Shown here piece by piece: positions 25,133 to 33,909 of a DNA stretch of 64,000 bases; position 1 is the first letter of the stretch, and each line of letters opens with the position of its first letter. The stretch covers positions 744,001 to 808,000 of the forward strand of contig NZ_CP045385.1 of assembly GCF_009363615.1 (NCBI RefSeq). The letters run 5' to 3'. A model generated the notes under the pieces. That model worked only from the letters and a program-made list of their open reading frames with translations. It ran no database searches and was not told the DNA's origin. Both the position numbers and the translations under genes were made by a program. This DNA comes from Ruegeria sp. THAF33 (GTDB taxonomy: Bacteria > Pseudomonadota > Alphaproteobacteria > Rhodobacterales > Rhodobacteraceae).

Positions 25133-25933
25133 TCAGGCGAAATTGATATCAACTGAGCCAAACGGTCCGAAATCCGCGTGGATTTCTGTTCCCGGGGGGC
25201 ATTCGACCGGGCGGATGAAGCTGCCGGACAGAACAATCTGGCCCGGCGCGATGCTCTGACCGTATTGCGCCATGCGACGCGCCAGCCACACGACGCTTTC
25301 GACCGGATCGTTCAGCACCCCCGCGCCCAGACCGGTTTCCTCGATCTCGCCATTGCGGAAGGTCAGCGCGCCAACCCATCGCAGATCAAAGGCATCCACC
25401 CTGTGGCGATCGTTGCCCAAAACGATACCGGCATTGGCGGCATTGTCACTGATCGTGTCAAAAACAGTGCGGGCCTTGCCGGTTTCGGGATCCACCCGTT
25501 GAATCCGCGTATCCAGAATTTCGATGGACGGCGCGACGTAATCCGTCGCCGCGATGATATCTGCGCGGGACACGTTTTCCCCGCCTATGGCCGATTTCAT
25601 GACAAAGGCAATTTCGGCCTCGATCCGGGGCTGGATGAAACGCCCGGCCGGAACGGTGGCACCCTGTGCAAACACCATGTCGTCAAACAGAATTCCACTG
25701 TCAGGAATGTCGATGTTCAACGCGTATTGCATGGCTTTCGAAGTCAGGCCGATCTTCCACCCGATCACCTTGCGCCCTTCGGACAGTTTCTGGCGACAGA
25801 TGGCGTTCTGCACCTCGTAAGCGTCATCCATGCGCATCTCGGGGTGGCGCAGGCTGAGCAGGCCAATCTGCTGATGCGTTCGTTCCGCCTGCAACAGATC
25901 AGCGGCCGCGCGAGCATGGTCTTCGGGCGTCAT
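25133..25933 (-). CDS. hpaH: 2-oxo-hepta-4-ene-1,7-dioate hydratase
   Basis: A 266-residue member of the FAH/MhpD hydratase family, the HpaH length. Characteristic segments include GWKIGLTSKAMQ, QPRIEAEIAFVM with metal-binding glutamates, and SPGARY-like GQIVLSGSF. It hydrates 2-oxohept-4-ene-1,7-dioate before the aldolase step. Its ATG overlaps the stop of the upstream FAH-family gene (ATGA), and hpaI follows 11 bases after it. Confidence 0.92.
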   Translation of the reverse strand: MTPEDHARAAADLLQAERTHQQIGLLSLRHPEMRMDDAYEVQNAICRQKLSEGRKVIGWKIGLTSKAMQYALNIDIPDSGILFDDMVFAQGATVPAGRFIQPRIEAEIAFVMKSAIGGENVSRADIIAATDYVAPSIEILDTRIQRVDPETGKARTVFDTISDNAANAGIVLGNDRHRVDAFDLRWVGALTFRNGEIEETGLGAGVLNDPVESVVWLARRMAQYGQSIAPGQIVLSGSFIRPVECPPGTEIHADFGPFGSVDINFA

Positions 25934-26784
25934 ACTTTTTCGTCCTCAACCGTGTTTCGCAGAGTACCGATACCGTCGACCGAGACCTCGATCACATCAC
26001 CGGGTGCCAGGTATTTCGGCGGATCGAACCGCGCGCCCGCCCCGGTCGGTGTACCGGTCACAATGATATCGCCGGGCTGAAGCGTCATGAAAGTCGAGAT
26101 ATATTCGATCTCGCGCCGGATCGGGAACATCATGCGGTTCAGCGTATCATCCTGCCGCAGCTCGCCATTCACGCGGGTTTGAAGACGCGCCTCATCCAGC
26201 TGAGCCGCATCCGTGAAGGGAACCAACCACGGGCCGATGGCCCCGGAGCTGTCCCAGTTCTTGCCTTGTGTGACGTTGAACTTGGCGTGCCGAACCCAGT
26301 CGCGAATGGTTCCCTCATTGCACAACGTCAGCGCGGCGATGTGATCATACGCGTCCTGCTGCGGAATGCGGCGGCCATCCTTGCCAATCACGATGGCAAC
26401 TTCGCCTTCGTAGTCCAGCGTGTGGTTTTCCGGCGGGCGGATCAGAGGCCGGTCATGGCCGGTAAAGCCACTGGCGAAACGCGGGAACAGGGACATGTAT
26501 TTGGGCTGCGCGCTGCCATCTTTGTATTCTGCGTTCCGGTCGGGAAAGTTCACCCCGACGCAAATGATACGTCGCGCATCCGGCATCACCATGTCATAGA
26601 TGAAATCGGGATGGGTGACAGGTTTCCCCCCGGCCGCCTCTGCCAGTTGATCGAACGCCCCGGCCGCGATCACCTCATAAAGGCTGTCGTGTTCCGGGAA
26701 TTCCTGGTTCAAGGCAATGGCACCACCGTCGGTGATTGCCCCGAAGAAACGTTCTTCGCCCGAAACGAAAGTGGAAAACTTCAT
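25930..26784 (-). CDS. hpaG: FAH family protein, probable 2-hydroxyhepta-2,4-diene-1,7-dioate isomerase / OPET decarboxylase
   Basis: A 284-residue fumarylacetoacetate hydrolase fold enzyme. The metal site is in LDYEGEVAIVIGK and the family signature GDIIVTGTPTGAGA is near the C-terminus. E. coli HpaG is a double-length fusion of two such domains; here there is a single domain, as in many alphaproteobacteria. It should decarboxylate and isomerise the ring-cleavage product. I chose the ATG overlapping the decarboxylase stop (ATGA) and preceded by GGGAGG. Confidence 0.82.
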   Translation of the reverse strand: MKFSTFVSGEERFFGAITDGGAIALNQEFPEHDSLYEVIAAGAFDQLAEAAGGKPVTHPDFIYDMVMPDARRIICVGVNFPDRNAEYKDGSAQPKYMSLFPRFASGFTGHDRPLIRPPENHTLDYEGEVAIVIGKDGRRIPQQDAYDHIAALTLCNEGTIRDWVRHAKFNVTQGKNWDSSGAIGPWLVPFTDAAQLDEARLQTRVNGELRQDDTLNRMMFPIRREIEYISTFMTLQPGDIIVTGTPTGAGARFDPPKYLAPGDVIEVSVDGIGTLRNTVEDEKV

Positions 26785-28178
26785 TTCATGGCCTCCCACA
26801 CGTCCCGGATCACGTCCGCCGCCATCAACACGTCGTCGCGGGTGGTATCGAACTGCCCGACCTGAAAGCGGATGATCTTGCGGCCGTCGAACATGCCCTG
26901 CGTCAGGTAAATCCGGCCGTCGTCATTCAGCGCGTCCACCAGACGCTGCTGCTGAGCATCGTCCCCCGGGCAGCGGAAGGAAAACAGGCTGAGGATCGGG
27001 CCGGTTGTAATCTCGAACCCCTCGATCGCACCAATCTTTTCCGCCAGTTCGCCGGCCCATGCCACATGGTTGCGGATGCGTTCGCGCAACCCCTCCAACC
27101 CATATGACCGCAACAGGAACCAGATTTTCAACGCCCGGAACCTGCGGCCCAGTGGGATGGTCCACTCCGAGTAATTCGTCACCTCGGCTCCGGTCGTCTT
27201 GAGGTATTCCGGTTCGATTTTCAGCGTATCGAGCTGCGGCGTGGCGTCCCTCAGGAACTGGATCGCACAATCGAATTGCGCACCCATCCACTTATGCGGG
27301 TTGAAGACGATGCTGTCATAGCGGTCGGCGCCCTGCCACAGAGCCCTGCGGAATTCGGGGCAGATCATGGCCGAACCCGCCCAGGCGGCGTCGAGATGGG
27401 TGTAGAGGTCGTATTTTTGGGCAATATCAGCCACGGCCATCAGATCATCGCAGGCCCCCACACCTGTGCCACCGGTAATTGCAACGATCCCGGCCGGGAT
27501 ATGTCCGGCGGCGACGTCATTCTGAATGGCGGCCTCAAGCGCCGAGGGGACAATTCCGAAATTCGGCCCCTGCGTGGGCAACTTGACCAGATTGTCCTGA
27601 CCGATCCCGGCAACCCAGCATGCCCGGTCAATCGATGAATGAACCTGATCGGAACAATAGATCCGCAACGCCCCCTTGGCGTTCAGGCCCTCCCGATTGC
27701 CGGTAAAGCCGGTGGCCCGTTCCCGCATGGTCAGTACCGCCGACAAGGTGGCCGAAGAGGCGCTGTCCTGTATGACGCCGGTCATACCCTCGGGCAATCC
27801 AAGGGCCTGCCGCAACCAGTCGACCATGACGCCCTCGACCTCGGTCGCGGCAGGCGAGGTCTGCCACAACATGCATTGGGCCGCGATAGTCGTCACCAGC
27901 ATCTCGGCCAACATGGACGGGGGTGCAGCGTTGGCCGGGAAATACGCAAAAAAGCGCGGATGCTGCCAATGGGTGATGCCCGGCATCACGATCCGTTCGA
28001 AATCGGCCATGATGGCGTCCATCGGCTCGCCTGTCTCGGGTGGCGTTGCAACAAGCTGTGCCGCGATTTCCCCCGGCGCGGTCTGCGCCCGCACGGGACG
28101 TTCAGCAAGTGTCCTGTGATAATCCGCCGCCCATTTCGAGATGTGCTGACCCCAATACGAAAACGTGTCCCAGTTCAT
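26781..28178 (-). CDS. PLP-dependent aromatic-L-amino-acid decarboxylase family protein
   Basis: A 465-residue group II decarboxylase. The PLP lysine is K296 in FNPHKWMGAQFDC, D263 (THLDAAWAGS) pairs with the pyridine nitrogen, and H180 (SDQVHSS) stacks on the cofactor. It resembles DOPA/tyrosine/tryptophan decarboxylases. It is embedded between hpaD and the FAH gene and overlaps the latter. Decarboxylating tyrosine or DOPA would give tyramine or dopamine, which an amine oxidase and aldehyde dehydrogenase can turn into 4-hydroxyphenylacetate or homoprotocatechuate. The substrate is an inference from context. Confidence 0.88.
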   Translation of the reverse strand: MNWDTFSYWGQHISKWAADYHRTLAERPVRAQTAPGEIAAQLVATPPETGEPMDAIMADFERIVMPGITHWQHPRFFAYFPANAAPPSMLAEMLVTTIAAQCMLWQTSPAATEVEGVMVDWLRQALGLPEGMTGVIQDSASSATLSAVLTMRERATGFTGNREGLNAKGALRIYCSDQVHSSIDRACWVAGIGQDNLVKLPTQGPNFGIVPSALEAAIQNDVAAGHIPAGIVAITGGTGVGACDDLMAVADIAQKYDLYTHLDAAWAGSAMICPEFRRALWQGADRYDSIVFNPHKWMGAQFDCAIQFLRDATPQLDTLKIEPEYLKTTGAEVTNYSEWTIPLGRRFRALKIWFLLRSYGLEGLRERIRNHVAWAGELAEKIGAIEGFEITTGPILSLFSFRCPGDDAQQQRLVDALNDDGRIYLTQGMFDGRKIIRFQVGQFDTTRDDVLMAADVIRDVWEAMK

Positions 28179-28236
28179 CTACTGACTTTCCTTTGTGACG
28201 GGATCACCGCCAAATCCTTTTGTTCCGTTGCGTGCG

Positions 28237-29079
28237 TCACACCGAAAAGCTGACATTGGCCTGACCGGTGCCAGAGCTGCCGAAATACGGGGTGTAAATG
28301 TCGATTTCACCCTTGTAGCTTCCCCAGCCCAACGCACCAAACAGCAAAGCGGTGTCATTCATGGCGCATTCACCGGTGCACTTCTTTGCATAGTCCGGCA
28401 GCATTTCCAGAAACTCTTCAAATCGGCCCTGCTGCCACAGCTCCAGAACGCGCATGTCCATCTGGCGGTTGAACTCGCCATTCACGGCATTCAGCCCGTC
28501 GACCGAGCGTTCATTCGGCGTAAAGTCGTGGCTGAGCGAGCCGGACGCCAGAATGGATACATTGCGGTCCGAACGTCGGATACCTTCGGCAATGGCCTCG
28601 CCCCAGGCCCGGTTTTCCGCGATCGATGAGAATTGATTGACCGCCACCGGCAAAACCCGGGCATTCACGCCATCATTGATGAAATGCATCGGCAGCAGGG
28701 TGCCGTATTCCATGCCCATGTCGGGGTGCGAATGGCCCAGCGCCCGCTCTCCCCGTTCGCGCAGAACGCCAAGGATGGTTTCCCCAAGTTCATGATCGCC
28801 GCGATAGTCGAACTCCATATCCGCCAACATATGCGGCAATTCGTGACTTATGAACCGGCCCTTGTGATGTTCCTTCGTGTTCAGGTGAAACCCTTGATTG
28901 GTGATCCAATGGGTGTCGAAAACGATGAACGTCTCGACCCCGCGGTCGATCGCGTCCTGACGCAGGCGTGCATATCCATCAATGGCGGATTGCCGGATGC
29001 CCTTGTACTTTGGCATCGTGTGGGACATCCAGATGCTGGGTACATGCGTGATTTTTGCGGCCTGTACTATCTTTCCCAT
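28237..29079 (-). CDS. hpaD: 3,4-dihydroxyphenylacetate 2,3-dioxygenase (homoprotocatechuate ring cleavage)
   Basis: A 280-residue class III (LigB-type) extradiol dioxygenase. H12 (KITHVPS), H57 (FDTHW) and probably E237 (GECAMNDT) are the iron ligands. The start MGKIVQAAKITHVPS and the end YFGSSGTGQAN match E. coli HpaD/HpcB closely. It opens the homoprotocatechuate ring to 5-carboxymethyl-2-hydroxymuconate semialdehyde. The ATG follows GAGGAGG. Confidence 0.93.
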   Translation of the reverse strand: MGKIVQAAKITHVPSIWMSHTMPKYKGIRQSAIDGYARLRQDAIDRGVETFIVFDTHWITNQGFHLNTKEHHKGRFISHELPHMLADMEFDYRGDHELGETILGVLRERGERALGHSHPDMGMEYGTLLPMHFINDGVNARVLPVAVNQFSSIAENRAWGEAIAEGIRRSDRNVSILASGSLSHDFTPNERSVDGLNAVNGEFNRQMDMRVLELWQQGRFEEFLEMLPDYAKKCTGECAMNDTALLFGALGWGSYKGEIDIYTPYFGSSGTGQANVSFSV

Positions 29080-29133
29080 GGCAATTCCTCCTCGTGTAAT
29101 GGGCTTGCCCCAGCCGGGGTCGGCCTACGTGAT

Positions 29134-30642
29134 CTATTTACCCAACTGCATGATCTTGTGCTGACCGGTGGCAAAGCCGATATGTTTCTGTTCCATATAG
29201 AATTCAAAGCTCCAGTCGCCGCCATCCCGGCCGATGCCGGACGCTTTGACCCCACCGAACGGCGTGGGCAGGTGACGCACGTTCTCGGAATTCACCCAGA
29301 TCATTCCAGCCTCCAGCTTGTCTGTAAACCGAAGCGCGCGGGTCAGATCATTGGTCCAGACATAGCCGGTCAGGCCATACGGCGTGTCGTTGGCGGTCTC
29401 CAGCGCCTCATCCTCGGTCGAGAACGGGATCGAGGTCAGGACAGGGCCAAATATCTCCTCACGCGCGATGCGCATCTGGTTGGTGGCATTGGTGAACAGG
29501 GTCGGCCGGACGAAATAGCCCGCATCCCCCACCGTGACGCCGCCAGCGGCGACAGTTGCGCCATCTTCCTTGGCGATGTCGAAATAGCTCGTAACCTTGG
29601 TGTAGTGTTCTTCGGTCACCAACGGCCCGATCTCGGTATCGGGGTCCAAGGGGTGGCCCACCTTGATGTTGTTGACGCGCTCAATCAATCTGGCTTCGAA
29701 GTCTTCCTTGATCGTGTCCTGCACCAAAAGCCGCGAAGACGAGGTGCAGCGCTCGCCATTGATCGAATAGATCATGAAGATCACGGCATCCAAAGCGCGG
29801 TCCAGATCCGCATCATCAAACACGACAACCGGGTTTTTTCCACCCAGTTCCAGATGGTTGCGCTTATGGGTATCTGCGCCTTGCTTGACGATCAGACTGC
29901 CGGTACGGCTTTCGCCCACAAAGGCAATGGCCTTGATCAGCGCATGCTCGCACAAGGCCTTGCCAGCGTCGGGGCCAAACCCGTTGACCGTGTTCAGCAC
30001 ACCTTTGGGCAGCCCTGCCTGTTCGGCGATTTCCACCAGAAGACGGGCCGTCAGAGGGGAATCCTCGGCGGGTTTGTGAACCACCGTGCAACCCGCAGCC
30101 AACGCAGGCGCGATCTTCCAGGTCGACAGCATGAACGGCGTGTTCCACGGGGTAATCACGCCAACCGGGCCAATCGGCACACGGGTCGTCACATTCATCA
30201 GCGTCGGAGACTTCAGGTGCTGCCCATCCCGCGCCTGAATCACCTGATCCGCGAAATACCGGAAGTTCTCTGCCCCGCGCAAAGCTGCCTTTGACATGAA
30301 ACGCAGGGTCTGCCCCGTGTCCCAGCACTCGCACAGTGCTATTTCCTCGGCGCGCGCTTCAATGGCATCAGCCACATTCAACAAGATGCGACGGCGTTGG
30401 GTGGCGGGCATGTCTCGCCACTCTGCAAAGGCTGCGTGGGCGGCCTTGGCTGCCGCGTCGATGTCATCTGCCGTGCCATGGGCAACATCACAGATCACGG
30501 ATTTATCGACGGGCGAGACCGACTGAAACACTCCGGCAGATCCGTCTCGGTCTTCACCCGCGATACGGTTGCGGATGCCCGTTTCCCGGAACCGATCCAG
30601 AAAGCCGTTCAGCTTTTCGATGTTTGTGTCCAGTGCGCTCAT
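29134..30642 (-). CDS. hpaE: 5-carboxymethyl-2-hydroxymuconate semialdehyde dehydrogenase
   Basis: A 502-residue aldehyde dehydrogenase with catalytic C299 (INGERCTSSSR) and E265 (HLELGGKNP), plus the nucleotide-binding FVGESRTG region. Length and C-terminal QKHIGFATG match HpaE. It oxidises the semialdehyde made by HpaD. It is the second gene of the operon, 3 bases after hpaF and 54 bases before hpaD. Confidence 0.93.
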   Translation of the reverse strand: MSALDTNIEKLNGFLDRFRETGIRNRIAGEDRDGSAGVFQSVSPVDKSVICDVAHGTADDIDAAAKAAHAAFAEWRDMPATQRRRILLNVADAIEARAEEIALCECWDTGQTLRFMSKAALRGAENFRYFADQVIQARDGQHLKSPTLMNVTTRVPIGPVGVITPWNTPFMLSTWKIAPALAAGCTVVHKPAEDSPLTARLLVEIAEQAGLPKGVLNTVNGFGPDAGKALCEHALIKAIAFVGESRTGSLIVKQGADTHKRNHLELGGKNPVVVFDDADLDRALDAVIFMIYSINGERCTSSSRLLVQDTIKEDFEARLIERVNNIKVGHPLDPDTEIGPLVTEEHYTKVTSYFDIAKEDGATVAAGGVTVGDAGYFVRPTLFTNATNQMRIAREEIFGPVLTSIPFSTEDEALETANDTPYGLTGYVWTNDLTRALRFTDKLEAGMIWVNSENVRHLPTPFGGVKASGIGRDGGDWSFEFYMEQKHIGFATGQHKIMQLGK

Positions 30643-30645
30643 GCG

Positions 30646-31044
30646 TCAGGTCTCCTGCGTGGTCGCCGACAGGTGGTCGCGGATCGTACCGGCCTTGGGC
30701 GACAGCTTGGGGTCGATGTCACGCATCTCAAGCGAGAGCGCGATGGAATGCCGTGAAAAAACCGGCGCCAGATATGTTTTGACCGCCTCGAATATGCGCT
30801 GTGTCGCATCCTCTTTGACATCCGCGGATCGGCCCGCCCGCAGGCGGATCGAGATATCAATGAATCCATGCGCCGGGTTGCCGTCCGCTATGGCGTAATG
30901 ATCGACACGCGTCGCGCGCACACGAATGCCGGGCATGGGAAAGGTCTCGATCACGGCCGCCGTTGACCGAATGCACTCGCACAGGCCATCCATGTCGATC
31001 CTGTCTTCAAGATTGCCGGAATATTCGACGTGGAAGTGAGGCAT
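30646..31044 (-). CDS. hpaF: 5-carboxymethyl-2-hydroxymuconate isomerase
   Basis: A 132-residue tautomerase-superfamily protein of the CHMI family. The mature N-terminal proline that acts as catalytic base follows the start (MPHFHVEYSGN). An upstream in-frame codon would mask this proline, and AGGAGAGACC precedes the chosen ATG. It is the first gene of the hpa operon and is divergent from the MarR regulator. Confidence 0.92.
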   Translation of the reverse strand: MPHFHVEYSGNLEDRIDMDGLCECIRSTAAVIETFPMPGIRVRATRVDHYAIADGNPAHGFIDISIRLRAGRSADVKEDATQRIFEAVKTYLAPVFSRHSIALSLEMRDIDPKLSPKAGTIRDHLSATTQET

Positions 31045-31061
31045 GGTCTCTCCTTTATTAG

Positions 31062-31073
31062 TTAACATGTTTA
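31062..31073. promoter_or_regulatory. Near-palindrome in the hpaF/hpaR divergent promoter region
   Basis: TTAACATGTTTA contains the palindrome AACATGTT and matches at five of six base pairs. It is in an AT-rich patch just before hpaF, where a MarR-type operator would be expected. The 10-mer TTAACATGTT recurs (reversed) just upstream of dctP at 18675-18684. Confidence 0.45.
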
Positions 31074-31149
31074 GTTTTTAATGCACCCCCTGTCAAGAGA
31101 TTGCTTTGTTAATCTTTGCAATTCACGGAACGGCGTTCTAGAAGGCCGC

Positions 31150-31590
31150 ATGAACACTCAAAGCCATTCCAAAAGCACCGCCCGGTCCCTTCCGATCGCG
31201 TTGCTGCGTGCCCGCGAAACCGTCATGGCTCCGATCCGGGATATGCTGCAAGGCATCCAACTGACCGAGCAGAAATGGCGCATCCTGCGCGTTCTGGACG
31301 AGTTGGGCGAAGTGGAGCAAAGCACCATCGCGCACGAGGCGTGCCTGCTGCTGCCCAGCGTGACCCGCATTTTGCGCACGATGGAGGCCGACGGCCAGAT
31401 CACCCGCCGTCAGGACAGCGACGACAAACGCCGCACCATGGTCAAGATCACCGAAGCAGGCCGCACCATCCTAAGGGAAAACCTGGCCACTTCACTTGCG
31501 ATCTCCAGCAATATCGAAACGCAGATGGGCAAGGAGAAGCTGGATCAGCTGCTGGACCTGCTCGAGGAGCTGCAAGCCATCAAAGTCTGA
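31150..31590 (+). CDS. hpaR: MarR family regulator of homoprotocatechuate degradation
   Basis: A 146-residue MarR protein. Its start SLPIALLRARETVM and LTEQKWRILRVL align well with E. coli HpaR/HpcR. The winged helix covers residues about 45-110 (STIAHEACLLLPSVTRILRT and RRQDSDDKRRTMVKIT). It is divergent from hpaF and should repress the operon until an hpa pathway compound binds. A GAAGG lies before the ATG; I rejected a 23-residue upstream extension that runs through the promoter. Confidence 0.9.
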   Translation: MNTQSHSKSTARSLPIALLRARETVMAPIRDMLQGIQLTEQKWRILRVLDELGEVEQSTIAHEACLLLPSVTRILRTMEADGQITRRQDSDDKRRTMVKITEAGRTILRENLATSLAISSNIETQMGKEKLDQLLDLLEELQAIKV

Positions 31591-31613
31591 CCCCGCCAGG
31601 TTCCGACGGGGTC
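31589..31613 (+). terminator. Hairpin after hpaR
   Basis: A 7-base stem GACCCCG/CGGGGTC with an 11-base loop starts at the hpaR stop codon. The T-tract is poor (GGTTGACC). It lies between hpaR and a convergent aminotransferase gene, so a terminator role is plausible. Confidence 0.4.
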
Positions 31614-31634
31614 GGTTGACCGCCTACTGACCGC

Positions 31635-32987
31635 CTACAAAGTGGCAAGACCGGTATCCAGCGCCGACAGAATTTTGGCCACATCTTCCGAAGTGACGAT
31701 CAGCGGCGGCGACAGAATGATGTTGTTGCCAGATACACGCACCATCACGCCATCTTCATATGCGGCTTTCTGAACCTGAAGCGGCAGGTGTTTTGCGACA
31801 GGTGCCTTGGTCGCCCGGTCCGAAACCAGTTCCAATGCACACATCAGCCCCTCGCCGCCCCGCACGTCCCCGATCGCGTCATGCTTGTCGGCCAGCTTTT
31901 GCAAGCCGGCAAACAACTCGTCCCCGCGCGCAGCAGCATTTTCCCAGATCCTCAGCCGGTTGATCTCGGACAGGGCGGCCAAGGCCGCGGCCGCCCCGAC
32001 CGGATGGCCAGAATAGGTGTACCCCTGATCCACGGACGCCAGGCCCGTGGTGTCACTTTCAAACACCTCTGCGACCGCACCGGAAATCATGGCCGCGCCA
32101 AAAGGGAAATACCCGTTGGTGATCGCCTTGGCCGTCGTCATGATGTCGGGCTGAACACCCCAGTGCCGCGCACCGCTCTCGCTGCCGGTACGACCAAAGG
32201 CGGTGATGATCTCGTCCGAGATCAGCAGGATGCCGTGTTTCGAACAGACCTCGCGCACCATGGGCATGAAGCTCTTGTGCGGCGGGATCACCCCCCCGGC
32301 CCCCAGCACCGGCTCCATGATGAAGGCCGCCACAGTGTTTGCACCCTGAAAAGCGATCTCGGCCTCAAGCGCCTTGACGCAAAGCTGCGCCAGACGCTCG
32401 GGGTCGGTTTCGTCAAACGGGTTGCGATAGGTCCACGGCGCAGGCACGTGAAAACAGCCGGGCATCATCGGCTCATACACCGCGCGGAATTTCTGGTTGC
32501 CGTTGACCGAGGCGGCAGCAAAATGGGTGCCGTGATAACCCTGCTTCAGGCTGATGAACTTGGTGCGCCCTGCTTCACCCCGGACCTTGTGATATTGACG
32601 CGCAAGCTTCAGCGCAATTTCGACCGAATCCGACCCGCCCGACGTAAAGAATGAACGGGTCAGCCCGTCGGCCTCGAAGAACTGGGCCAGCTCATAGGAC
32701 AGCTCGATCGCCTTGTCGTTGCTGGTGCCGCGAAAGGTCGAGTAATAGGGCAACGCGTTCAGCTGATCCGCTATGGCCTGTTTCACCGGTTCACAGGAAT
32801 AGCCCAGATTGACGTTCCACAACCCCCCCACGGCGTCCAGCGCCGTGTGGCCATCGACATCAGTGATGTTGACCCCTTCACCACCGCTGAGAATGGTCGG
32901 TGGGTTCTTCCGGCTGTCGGCTGGGTGCGCCATCGGGTGCCAGAAGTACCGGGCGTTGTTTTCCTTCAGAAAGTTGGAGTCTTTCAT
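31635..32987 (-). CDS. Class III aminotransferase (omega-amino acid/pyruvate type)
   Basis: A 450-residue fold type I PLP enzyme. The PLP lysine is K287 in TTAKAITNGYFPFGAA, D258 is in ISDEIITAFGRTG, and the phosphate loop SGGSDSVE is near 116-123. It resembles omega-amino acid:pyruvate transaminases (beta-alanine, taurine or putrescine class). It stands alone between hpaR and the IclR gene; its own promoter is not evident. The ATG follows CGGAGAC. Substrate cannot be assigned, though a diamine or omega-amino acid is likely. Confidence 0.88.
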   Translation of the reverse strand: MKDSNFLKENNARYFWHPMAHPADSRKNPPTILSGGEGVNITDVDGHTALDAVGGLWNVNLGYSCEPVKQAIADQLNALPYYSTFRGTSNDKAIELSYELAQFFEADGLTRSFFTSGGSDSVEIALKLARQYHKVRGEAGRTKFISLKQGYHGTHFAAASVNGNQKFRAVYEPMMPGCFHVPAPWTYRNPFDETDPERLAQLCVKALEAEIAFQGANTVAAFIMEPVLGAGGVIPPHKSFMPMVREVCSKHGILLISDEIITAFGRTGSESGARHWGVQPDIMTTAKAITNGYFPFGAAMISGAVAEVFESDTTGLASVDQGYTYSGHPVGAAAALAALSEINRLRIWENAAARGDELFAGLQKLADKHDAIGDVRGGEGLMCALELVSDRATKAPVAKHLPLQVQKAAYEDGVMVRVSGNNIILSPPLIVTSEDVAKILSALDTGLATL

Positions 32988-33021
32988 GTCGCGGGTCTCC
33001 GAGTGTTGAATCCGCCCTGGG

Positions 33022-33801
33022 TCACGGGTGGAATCCGGTTGGAAAGGAGTCGGGCAACTGGCCGCCAAAACCAGCAGTCAGATCAGCCGAAAGTGAATGC
33101 AGCGTGGACAGTATTGCCGGAAGGCGGTCGCTGGTTGCCCGGGTTTCCGGGACAGCTATCGCGATGGTACCCAATGCGACCTGATCGATGCCGAAGATCG
33201 GCGCGGCATATCCAAAAACACCTTCTTCGTAACTGCCTCGGCTGTCGGCCCAGCCTGAAACTCTGATCTTTGCGACCCGTTCCTTGATAAGCTTCGGATC
33301 AGTAAGCGTGGCTTGCGTAAACCGTGCCTGCACGTGCTGATCCAACTGCTCCAAGAGGTGAGCCGGCCCGAAACTGAGCATGCAAAGACCTGATGCCGTC
33401 GCATTGAGCGGAAGCATCTCGCTGGGATCCAGACTGACGCGGACACTGTGCTGCGTTGTTTCCACCACAAGCGCCGTCTGCAACCCCGTTTTCTCAAGCA
33501 AAGACAGATGCAGGGATTCACCGACCACCTGCATAGCGGCCTGCATCTTTTGGCGCGCGCCCTCGATGCCGGGCCTGGCTATCTCTCGCAGCGCGGCCAA
33601 ACGCAAAGCCGCCGGCCCGATCGCATAGGATTTCGTCATCGGATTCTGCTCGATCAACCCGAACTCCTCGAGCGCGCGCAGGTGCCGCAACGCCGTTGCT
33701 TTGTTTAGCCCGGACAACCGCGCCAGGTGACTCAGCCCGATCTCAGGGCGGGCATTGGAAAAGTAGTCCAGCATTTTTAGGGCGTTAAGGGCTGTACCCA
33801 T
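33022..33801 (-). CDS. IclR family transcriptional regulator
   Basis: A 259-residue IclR protein. The N-terminal winged helix is at residues about 1-65 (LSHLARLSGLNKATALRHLRALEEFGL) and the GAF-like ligand domain follows, with the ATASGLCMLS segment typical of the family. It is divergent from the tctCBA operon across 108 bases that hold two inverted repeats, so it most likely controls that operon. Confidence 0.9.
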   Translation of the reverse strand: MGTALNALKMLDYFSNARPEIGLSHLARLSGLNKATALRHLRALEEFGLIEQNPMTKSYAIGPAALRLAALREIARPGIEGARQKMQAAMQVVGESLHLSLLEKTGLQTALVVETTQHSVRVSLDPSEMLPLNATASGLCMLSFGPAHLLEQLDQHVQARFTQATLTDPKLIKERVAKIRVSGWADSRGSYEEGVFGYAAPIFGIDQVALGTIAIAVPETRATSDRLPAILSTLHSLSADLTAGFGGQLPDSFPTGFHP

Positions 33802-33845
33802 GTGCGTGTGGTCCTCTTGCTCAGGTAATACTTGACAGAACTAAC

Positions 33846-33892
33846 TTAACAAAGCAACATTATTATTGTTAACGCGGTTCAAATATTGAACC
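33846..33892. promoter_or_regulatory. Two inverted repeats in the IclR/tctC divergent promoter region
   Basis: The first is TTAACAA, 13 bases, TTGTTAA (33846-33872). The second is GGTTCAA-ATA-TTGAACC (33876-33892), a perfect 7-base-arm palindrome. A TTGACA at 33832-33837 could be a -35 element for tctC, but no well-spaced -10 is clear. These are likely binding sites for the IclR regulator. Confidence 0.55.
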
Positions 33893-33909
33893 ACTAACGG
33901 GAGGTGTCA

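Noticed and set aside
28633..30294. Plus-strand open frame of about 550 codons opposite hpaD and hpaE
   Set aside because: The minus-strand genes have catalytic residues and operon spacing; the antisense frame has none.
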